In this document: positions 58,422-64,000 of the stretch, piece by piece
Layout: each line of letters starts with the position of its first letter
Numbering within the stretch: position 1 is the stretch's first letter
From: CAVVFX01 sp963747535
GTDB taxonomy: Bacteria; Acidobacteriota; Terriglobia; Bryobacterales; Bryobacteraceae
Length of the DNA stretch: 64,000 nucleotides
Direction: 5' to 3'
NCBI GenBank assembly: GCA_963747535.1
Contig: CAVVFX010000009.1
Span: forward strand, 62,001-126,000
The notes under the pieces: model-generated
Told to the model about the DNA's origin: nothing
Database searches by the model: none
What the model saw: the letters and a program-made list of their open reading frames with translations, nothing else
Translations under genes and position numbers: made by a program

Positions 58422-60278
58422 TTGCACAAGCCCAAAATCGCTACCCCTGTCGAGTCCCCTCATAACTCACAGAAGAAGCAGCTACTTACTAAAAACTGGC
58501 TTCGTTTCGCAAAAATCTCCATCAACTTAGCCTCCGGGCTAGCGGCTGCTTTTCTTCTCACCGCCTGCACTCACGCTCCGCACCATCGCCTCATCGTCCT
58601 GGGCATCGACGGCATGGATCCCCATTTTGTCGAAGGGCACTGGAGCGAACTTCCCAATCTGCGCCGCCTGTGCGCCCAGGGCACCTTCTCGACGCTGGCC
58701 ACCACTACGCCGCCGCAGAGTCCTGTCGCATGGGCCACCTTCAGCACCGGCCTCGATCCCGCCGAACACGGCGTCTTCGATTTCGTCCATCGAGACCCGG
58801 CCACGCTCCAGCCCATGTCATCCTTCGCCGAGACGCTGCCGCCTGCGCACCAGTTGCCCATCGGCCCGTACCTCCTGCCGCTGTCCAAAGCGCAAGTCCG
58901 CTCGTTCCGACACGGCCGCACTTTCTGGGAAATTCTCGCCGGCCACGGCATTCCAACCATGGTTGTCAGGATGCCCGGCAACTACCCTCCCATCGCGCAC
59001 GCCGGAAAACAACTGGCCGGCATGGGTACACCGGACCTCGAAGGCACGTTCGGCACCTTCACCTACTACACCGACGACTCCCTCGAAGTCGCCCACGATG
59101 TTCCCGGAGGGCGCATCGTCCCGGTAAACGCAGACCACGGCCGCGTGATCCTCCGGGTCGAAGGACCACCCGACACGCTCCGTCGCGACCACGCTGCTAC
59201 GCATCTCGATCTCATCGCCGATATCGACGGCGCGTCAGCCGCCGCGCGCTTCAGCATTGACGACCAGCAGTTCATCCTCAAAGAGGGCGAATGGTCGCCG
59301 TGGATTCGGGTCACCTTTCCGCTCATCAGCCACGTCGCCAACGTTCACGGCATGTTTCGCCTCTACGCCCGGCAGTTGCATGGCGGCATCCGCATCTACC
59401 GCTCGCCCCTCAACATCGATCCGTTCACCCCGGCGCTCCCGATCTCTCAGCCCGCCGGCTTCAGCCGCGAGATCGCCGATCGCATCGGACCCTTCTACAC
59501 GCAGGGCATCGAAGAGGATACCGCGGCGCTCCGCCAGGGTGCGTTCTCACTACCCGAATACCTGAACCAAAGCCGTATCGTCCAGACCGAACACCAGGCA
59601 ATGCTGCGCGATTCGCTCGCGCACTGCCATGACGGACTGCTCTTCTTTTACTTCTCAGAAATCGACCAGAACTCCCACATCCTGTGGGGTAAGTACGAGG
59701 CCGAGTTGCTCAAAACCTACCAGGCCATTGATGAGTCGATCGGCACGGTTTTGGCGGCTGCCCCCGATGCCACCATCATCGTCATGTCCGATCACGGTTT
59801 CGCAGCGTTCGATTACGCGTTCAATCTCAATACCTGGCTCGAACGAAATGGCTTTCGAACCCGGGCGTATGCCATGGGACTCAATGCGCTCTACGTCAAA
59901 CCCACTGGACCCGAACGCGACGCGCTCATCCAGGACCTGATCCAGCGCCTCGAAAGCGAAAAGCCTGCCATCCAAAACGTGACCCGGGTACCGCGAACCA
60001 ACAATCGTTTTGCGCCCGACCTGATCGTCGGCTACGCGCCCGGCTATCGAGCGTCGTGGGAAACTGCGCTGGGAGAGGCTCCGCCGGAGATCATCGAACC
60101 CAACCACGACGCTTGGATCGGTGATCACTGCATCGCCGCCGAAGCCGTCCCCGGTATCCTGGTCACCAACCGGAAGTTGGAGCGTGCGGATCCGCGCTTG
60201 AAGGACCTCGCCGTTACGATCCTCAAAGAATTCGGAGTGCCCGCTCCGCCTGAGATGAAAGGACACGCACTTTACTGA
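58422..60278 (+). CDS. Lipoprotein phosphodiesterase of alkaline phosphatase superfamily, paralog 2
   Basis: About 618 aa. The lipobox LAAAFLLTAC marks a lipoprotein with the lipid on the Cys near residue 49. Core motifs: LIVLGIDGMDPHFVEGHW (metal Asp), SPVAWATFSTG (nucleophile), SEIDQNSHILWGKY (metal ligands), IVMSDHGFAAFDYAFNLN, GDHCIAAEAVPG. Same order as the 51719 enzyme. Only a TTG at 58422 (or an unusual codon) fits a start before the lipobox, so the exact N-terminus is uncertain. Two bases on, an RHH gene follows and then a membrane protein, an apparent operon. Confidence 0.85.
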   Translation: MHKPKIATPVESPHNSQKKQLLTKNWLRFAKISINLASGLAAAFLLTACTHAPHHRLIVLGIDGMDPHFVEGHWSELPNLRRLCAQGTFSTLATTTPPQSPVAWATFSTGLDPAEHGVFDFVHRDPATLQPMSSFAETLPPAHQLPIGPYLLPLSKAQVRSFRHGRTFWEILAGHGIPTMVVRMPGNYPPIAHAGKQLAGMGTPDLEGTFGTFTYYTDDSLEVAHDVPGGRIVPVNADHGRVILRVEGPPDTLRRDHAATHLDLIADIDGASAAARFSIDDQQFILKEGEWSPWIRVTFPLISHVANVHGMFRLYARQLHGGIRIYRSPLNIDPFTPALPISQPAGFSREIADRIGPFYTQGIEEDTAALRQGAFSLPEYLNQSRIVQTEHQAMLRDSLAHCHDGLLFFYFSEIDQNSHILWGKYEAELLKTYQAIDESIGTVLAAAPDATIIVMSDHGFAAFDYAFNLNTWLERNGFRTRAYAMGLNALYVKPTGPERDALIQDLIQRLESEKPAIQNVTRVPRTNNRFAPDLIVGYAPGYRASWETALGEAPPEIIEPNHDAWIGDHCIAAEAVPGILVTNRKLERADPRLKDLAVTILKEFGVPAPPEMKGHALY

Positions 60279-60279
60279 C

Positions 60280-60468
60280 ATGGCCAAGTCCATCAAGCTG
60301 AACCCCGATCTCTGGCAACGCGTCGAAGAGCACGCCAAAAAGGCCGGCTACAGTTCTCCGGAAGAATTCGTCGAACATGTGCTGGAGAAAGAACTCTCCA
60401 AGGCTGAAGACCCCGCATCCCAACAGGAGGTCGAACGCCGGTTGAAGGGTCTTGGCTATCTGGAATGA
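60280..60468 (+). CDS. Small ribbon-helix-helix-type protein
   Basis: 62 aa. The pattern SIKLNPDLWQRVEEHAKKAG, then YSSPEEFVEHVLEKEL fits a short beta strand and two helices of CopG/Arc-type DNA-binding proteins, with a 17-residue tail. It starts one base after the phosphodiesterase stop and overlaps the next gene by four bases (ATGA). It may regulate this operon; no toxin gene partner is seen. Confidence 0.75.
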   Translation: MAKSIKLNPDLWQRVEEHAKKAGYSSPEEFVEHVLEKELSKAEDPASQQEVERRLKGLGYLE

Positions 60469-61190
60469 TCCTGTTCGCCATCCTCAGCGGGATCCTCACG
60501 ACCCTGGCGATTCGATGCACTACCAACGCATCCGCACTATGCGCGATCGCCCGGAAAATCCAGGCTGACCTCCTCGAATTCCGTCTCTACTTCGACGAGC
60601 CCCGGCTGATCTGGCAAGCCCAGATCAATCTCGTCCGCGACAATCTCAGGCTATTCCTGCTCTTCCTTCCCGCGACGTTGATCCTGGTGTTGCCGATGTT
60701 CTGGCTGATCCTCCAACTCGACCAGGTCTACGGACTTCGTCCCCTCCGTCCAGGGGAAGCGGCGGTGTTTACTGCCCAGTTGACGCGTCCGCTCGCCGCG
60801 ACAGACTACGTTGCGCTGCAAAGCACAGCCGGAATCAGGATAGAAACGCCGCCGGTCTGGAGCGCGCGGGACAACCAGGTCGCCTGGCGAATACGCCCCA
60901 TAAAGGACGGGCGCAGCGCTCTCGACCTCAACCTCAACGGCCGCCTGATCAGAAAGAGCATCATCAGCGGCGACTCCCCCATGCTCCTTTCCCCACGCCG
61001 CTCGAGTACGCTAACCGGCTTCCTGTTACACCCGGAAGACCCGCGCCTGCCCGAAGGCGACGTAGCATGGTTGGAAATCGACTACCCCAAAAGGGAATCC
61101 AGGATTCCCTGGCTGGTCTGGTTTGTGATCATCTCCACCGCAGCCGCATTCCTATCAGCCCGATACGCAAGGGTGTTCAGCCCGACTTGA
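60465..61190 (+). CDS. Membrane protein of unknown function in the phosphodiesterase operon
   Basis: 241 aa. Helix 1 (about 1-18), a charged amphipathic segment (ARKIQADLLEFRLYFDEPRL), helix 2 (about 62-85, LFLLFLPATLILVLPMFW), a soluble domain of about 110 residues with beta character, and a C-terminal helix (about 215-235, WLVWFVIISTAAAFLSA). The helix-charged-helix start weakly recalls the DUF106/EMC3/Oxa1 group but this is not established. It starts inside the RHH stop (ATGA). Its role is probably tied to the lipoprotein phosphodiesterase. Confidence 0.72.
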   Translation: MILFAILSGILTTLAIRCTTNASALCAIARKIQADLLEFRLYFDEPRLIWQAQINLVRDNLRLFLLFLPATLILVLPMFWLILQLDQVYGLRPLRPGEAAVFTAQLTRPLAATDYVALQSTAGIRIETPPVWSARDNQVAWRIRPIKDGRSALDLNLNGRLIRKSIISGDSPMLLSPRRSSTLTGFLLHPEDPRLPEGDVAWLEIDYPKRESRIPWLVWFVIISTAAAFLSARYARVFSPT

Positions 61191-61224
61191 ACCGCTGTTC
61201 GCCACTTCATTTTCGCTCCGTGGC

Positions 61225-61250
61225 GCAGACCATCGTTTTTTGTGGTCTGC
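61225..61250. repeat. Two-hairpin family copy after the phosphodiesterase operon
   Basis: GCAGACCA (61225-61232) / TGGTCTGC (61243-61250), loop TCGTTTTTTG; GGGTTGCGTAACGG follows as a broken second hairpin. It is 34 bases after the operon end and 36 before the convergent stop at 61286. Confidence 0.8.
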
Positions 61251-61285
61251 GGGTTGCGTAACGGTACCGCCCAACTCGCGGTAGC

Positions 61286-61888
61286 TCAAATTCCGAAGAG
61301 GTTTGCGAAGGTTTTGAGCCATTCCATGAACGCTGTCTTACGGCCCTCGCGGGTATGCCACCAGCTATCCGGGTTGAAATCGGCGTCCGGGGAGGCCACC
61401 GTGCAGAACGGTATATCGGGCGCGGCCTGGTGGTAGATCTTCGAGGCGCGGCGGGTGTGGTAATCGCTAGTCACCAGAATGAAGCGGTGAACACCGCGCC
61501 GGCGCAATTCCGGGACAATGTATCGGGCCTCCTCCACGGTCGATCGCGCCGGGCTGGGTAGATTGAAGAATCTATTGTTTGGATTGCCTTCGCGGACTGC
61601 AAGCTGAATTGCCAGATCGCCTTCGTTGATGCCATAGCAGACGCCGGCGCCGCTCATCAGGACTAAAGGCGCCCATCCCGCTTTCACCAGCTCCGCTGCC
61701 TTCTCAATGCGATGGCCAAAAAAGTCGCCGGCCAGAACCACGATGATGTCTGCTTTGCATGGCGGCTCACTATAGGTCAGCGACTCGCCTATCCAACGTA
61801 GCCAGATGTTCCCTGTAGCCGCAAGCGCGCCCGCGACCAGACACAGGAAAAGCGCTGCGACGGCAAGACGGCTGGTAGTTTTGCTCAA
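61286..61888 (-). CDS. YdcF/SanA/ElyC-type membrane protein (DUF218)
   Basis: 200 aa. An N-terminal signal-anchor (VAALFLCLVAGALAA), then the DUF218 core: DIIVVLAGDFFGHRIEKA, PLVLMSGAGVCYGI, ARSTVEEARYIVPEL (the Glu-Glu-Ala-x-Asn-type motif, Tyr here) and FILVTSDYHTRRAS. ElyC-type proteins affect peptidoglycan and undecaprenyl-phosphate use; SanA affects envelope integrity. The active-site variation means the exact activity is open. It faces the phosphodiesterase operon tail to tail and lies 14 bases downstream of the next reverse-strand gene. Confidence 0.87.
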   Translation of the reverse strand: MSKTTSRLAVAALFLCLVAGALAATGNIWLRWIGESLTYSEPPCKADIIVVLAGDFFGHRIEKAAELVKAGWAPLVLMSGAGVCYGINEGDLAIQLAVREGNPNNRFFNLPSPARSTVEEARYIVPELRRRGVHRFILVTSDYHTRRASKIYHQAAPDIPFCTVASPDADFNPDSWWHTREGRKTAFMEWLKTFANLFGI

Positions 61889-61902
61889 TTATCCGGCTCG
61901 GC

Positions 61903-62466
61903 CTATTTTTCGTCGCCCTTGTTCTTCGGATCGAGATGGCCGACCGTCTTCAGCAACTGGTAGAGACGCTCAACTTCCGCCTCGTCCTCGGGGAGCAGCA
62001 GGCGGTAGCGAGGCGGCGTGGATAAAGTTTTGGTCGACGAGGATGACTGCACCTCACCCCAATACTGCCGGTACGGAATACCGTCGATCAGGGCGTCGTG
62101 GGCCATACGGCGAAGCGTGCGCAGAAGACTTTTGCACGATTCGAGGTCGCCAGGATAGATCAGGGTGAGCCGGGAATCGTCATAAAGCGTTAACCGCACG
62201 ATCAAAGGCGACAACCATCCGGTCCGATCGATCCGGCGAATGTCCATCCAGGGAATGCAGTTCTTTCCCACAGCCAGATAAGCATCCTGGACATCAATGG
62301 GCGGTCGAAGGGCCAGCACCAGCAACAGGGCGGCACTCAAAATGAACAAACCTGCCGGAATGAAAGCAGGTGGCCACTCGATCCCCAGCCAGGCGGAGAA
62401 CATCCCCAAGGCCAGAGCCGTAATCCCGAACGTGATGTAGTGGCGGGCGGGCAGATAACGCGTCAT
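61903..62466 (-). CDS. Membrane protein with PH-like domain, unknown function
   Basis: 187 aa from ATG 62466; earlier starts lack conserved pattern. Two N-terminal helices (about 12-50) and then a soluble part with CIPWMDIRRIDRTGWLSPLI and VRLTLYDDSRLTLIYPGDLE, like the bacterial PH-type (bPH2/YdbT-like) membrane domains. The tail is acidic. Same strand and close to the PgsA-like gene (44-base gap), so a role in membrane lipids is possible but not shown. Confidence 0.68.
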   Translation of the reverse strand: MTRYLPARHYITFGITALALGMFSAWLGIEWPPAFIPAGLFILSAALLLVLALRPPIDVQDAYLAVGKNCIPWMDIRRIDRTGWLSPLIVRLTLYDDSRLTLIYPGDLESCKSLLRTLRRMAHDALIDGIPYRQYWGEVQSSSSTKTLSTPPRYRLLLPEDEAEVERLYQLLKTVGHLDPKNKGDEK

Positions 62467-62510
62467 CAACAACCCCGACAACTCTAGACTACTCCCGCGA
62501 AAATAGATCG

Positions 62511-63047
62511 TCAATCATGAGCCAGCCGAAGAATTCCCCGAACCGTATAGTGAGACCCCGTCCAGATTGCCAGCAGGGCGATCGGCCAAACCAGTAAATC
62601 CGCTGCTTTGTGTAAGTTGAAGCTGCCGACCGCTTCCGAAACGAGCAATAGAACCAAATATAAAATCTGGACGACGGTGTGGAGTTTTCCTGCAGTAGTG
62701 GGGCGGTATTCACGCAGGGAGGTCCATTTCAGGGCAATCAGCGATGCCACCAGGAGGTACAGGTCCCGCCCGAGGACTACCCCCACCAGCCAGAACGGGA
62801 TAACGCGGGCAACGCCAAACGCCAGAAAGGTTCCGCTCAACAGGACCTTGTCAGCTACCGGATCGGCGAACTGGCCGAAAGTCGAGACCTGCTTCCAACG
62901 GCGCGCCATCCAGCCATCGAGGAAGTCGGTTAGAGCCGCGAGGGCGAACAAGACGGCCGCAATACGGAACTCTCCCGCAAGGATAGACCAAACGACGGCC
63001 GGCGCTAGCAGAATCCGCAAAGCCGTCAGGGAGTTGGGGAGATTCAT
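62511..63047 (-). CDS. CDP-alcohol phosphatidyltransferase (PgsA-like)
   Basis: 178 aa, about five membrane helices. It has the family hallmark in TDFLDGWMARRWKQVSTFGQ then FADPVADK (D-G-x2-A-R-x8-G-x3-D-x3-D), the metal and CDP site. It makes phosphatidylglycerol phosphate or a similar lipid from CDP-diacylglycerol. The start ATG overlaps the stop of the upstream membrane gene (ATGA). PgsA is likeliest by size, but cardiolipin-synthase-type or archaetidyl relatives cannot be excluded. Confidence 0.9.
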   Translation of the reverse strand: MNLPNSLTALRILLAPAVVWSILAGEFRIAAVLFALAALTDFLDGWMARRWKQVSTFGQFADPVADKVLLSGTFLAFGVARVIPFWLVGVVLGRDLYLLVASLIALKWTSLREYRPTTAGKLHTVVQILYLVLLLVSEAVGSFNLHKAADLLVWPIALLAIWTGSHYTVRGILRLAHD

Positions 63048-64000
63048 CTCTTTTCTTCGGACTGCGGCAGGCTGAACAGACCGGGTACAGCCGCGAGAGC
63101 ACAGACCATCAGTATCTCAGTGATGACGTGAAAGAAGAACAGGTGCCGGGCAGTCTCGGTGGCATCGAGGAGCACACCGAACAGGAACTCCAGTGTGCCG
63201 CTCATCGCGAGGACCAGGACCAGCGGGTACAGAGGCCACCGGACAGCCCATGCCGCCCGCCATCCGCAAAGCCACGCGCCGAGGCCCATAAGTCCGTAGA
63301 AAACGACGATGTGGGTAGGAAACACCCATATGAGCCACGCCCTCAGATGGCTCCAACCGGCGAAACGTTGGGCCAAAGCGCCGGGCGGAAACCCGTCTTC
63401 GCGCTGGTAATTAGCGAGATTACCGGGCCGCATCGCGGGAGCTGACTCGGTCAAGCCGCGACGCAGGATTCGCCACGGGACTGAGGCGTGCCGAAGGTAG
63501 TAAATCAAGAGCTTTTCGTAGCTGATCCGGCGAACGAAATCCTCGCGCCATGCGGGTGTCGTGACCGGCACGCCGGGAGAGTAGGCATGCGTTCCGGCCA
63601 ATGCGAGATCCGCCTCAGGGAGTCCCAATTCCAGGAGCGTAGCGGAACGTTCTTGCGACGCCGGCACGATGGTGTAGAAAATCAGGCTGTAGAGCGGTTC
63701 CGCTTTATAGTCCTCCGGGGTCATCAGGACTGTCAGGATTCCGGCGGCCAGAATCGCAACCGCTGAACCGGTCCACAGGTCGCCAGCCAGACGACTTCCG
63801 CGGTACGCCCGCACTGCGAACCACGCGGCAAGACCGGCAAAGAGGAAGCCGGTAACCACGTGTTGGGTCTTGGAGAGAGCGAGCAGCACCCCGGCAACTC
63901 CAAAGGCGACGGTCACCCAAGCGCGTGGACGCAATGTCGCGGCGACCGCCAAGGCCGCGGTGAGTAGCAGAAACACCATGGAGGCGGCATCCATGTAAAA
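63044..64000 (-). CDS. Polytopic membrane protein, cut by window end
   Basis: At least 318 residues; the frame is open to the last base (Phe-Tyr before the first Met), so the N-terminus lies outside. About eight hydrophobic helices alternate with short loops; a periplasmic loop holds ERSATLLELGLPEADLALAG and WREDFVRRISYEKLLIYYLR. This resembles multi-span GT-C-like or wzy-like membrane proteins of polysaccharide biosynthesis, but no catalytic motif is seen in the part present. Its stop overlaps the PgsA-like start (ATGA). Confidence 0.72.
   Translation of the reverse strand, partial: FYMDAASMVFLLLTAALAVAATLRPRAWVTVAFGVAGVLLALSKTQHVVTGFLFAGLAAWFAVRAYRGSRLAGDLWTGSAVAILAAGILTVLMTPEDYKAEPLYSLIFYTIVPASQERSATLLELGLPEADLALAGTHAYSPGVPVTTPAWREDFVRRISYEKLLIYYLRHASVPWRILRRGLTESAPAMRPGNLANYQREDGFPPGALAQRFAGWSHLRAWLIWVFPTHIVVFYGLMGLGAWLCGWRAAWAVRWPLYPLVLVLAMSGTLEFLFGVLLDATETARHLFFFHVITEILMVCALAAVPGLFSLPQSEEKR

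Noticed and set aside
11222..61260. Dispersed palindromes as a CRISPR array
   Set aside because: Copies are scattered over 50 kb, not regularly spaced, and no cas gene is present.

Overview
This 64 kb window is chromosomal DNA of a GC-rich, Gram-negative bacterium, most probably an acidobacterium of the Solibacter/Bryobacter type. The pointers are: a secreted protein (54244-55248) ending in the domain typical of Solibacter (TIGR03437-like); a CadC/TolB-like TPR regulator; many secreted hydrolases (serine beta-lactamase-type, M28, M49, M23, DUF3500, DUF362); lipid A genes (fabZ, lpxA, lpxI) that imply an outer membrane; and many short palindromic repeats between genes. No rRNA, tRNA, CRISPR array, phage or complete transposase gene was seen.

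Layout. 1-5.2 kb: end of an amino-acid permease, a strong terminator, then a signalling and envelope cluster (PP2C phosphatase, Ser/Thr kinase, small membrane protein, LolA-like carrier, acyltransferase-like membrane protein). 5.2-7.8 kb: small secreted protein and an OmpR-type two-component pair, reverse strand. 7.9-13.4 kb: serine hydrolase with a C-terminal propeller-like domain, glutaryl-CoA-type dehydrogenase and an M49 peptidase. 13.6-16.7 kb: an RND efflux pump gene broken by about six single-base frameshifts. 17.5-25.6 kb: secreted NlpC-like protein, HpaI-type aldolase, M28 peptidase, CPBP protease, PD40 propeller, DUF3500 and M23 peptidase. 25.7-29.9 kb: polysaccharide-export-type permease, GDP-mannose 3,5-epimerase-like protein, sugar dehydrogenase, sugar isomerase. 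30.5-37.5 kb: membrane TPR protein, serine hydrolase, DUF362, unknown secreted protein, Gfo/Idh/MocA oxidoreductase. 37.5-38.7 kb: ssb followed by a small gene whose product ends in the same acidic tip as SSB. 38.7-43.5 kb: response regulator, IclR-HTH/sugar-binding fusion regulator, secreted lipocalin-like protein, O-acetylhomoserine sulfhydrylase. 43.9-50.1 kb: secreted unknown, fabZ-lpxA, lpxI, UDP-glucose dehydrogenase. 50.2-64 kb: GAF-GAF-ANTAR protein, two paralogous phosphodiesterases (the second with an RHH protein and a membrane protein), TIGR03437 protein, TPR regulator, YdcF-like protein, PgsA-type enzyme, membrane protein cut by the window end.

The genes are mainly short co-directional groups joined by small overlaps (ATGA or GTGA). 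Shared themes are envelope building (LolA-like, lipid A, polysaccharide export, UDP-glucuronate, phospholipid synthesis), peptide and sugar use, and signalling.

The most unusual content is (a) several families of short intergenic repeats, including a two-hairpin element present at least 13 times with compensatory stem changes, and two MITE-like elements with terminal inverted repeats, and (b) the small gene after ssb with an SSB-like C-terminal tip.
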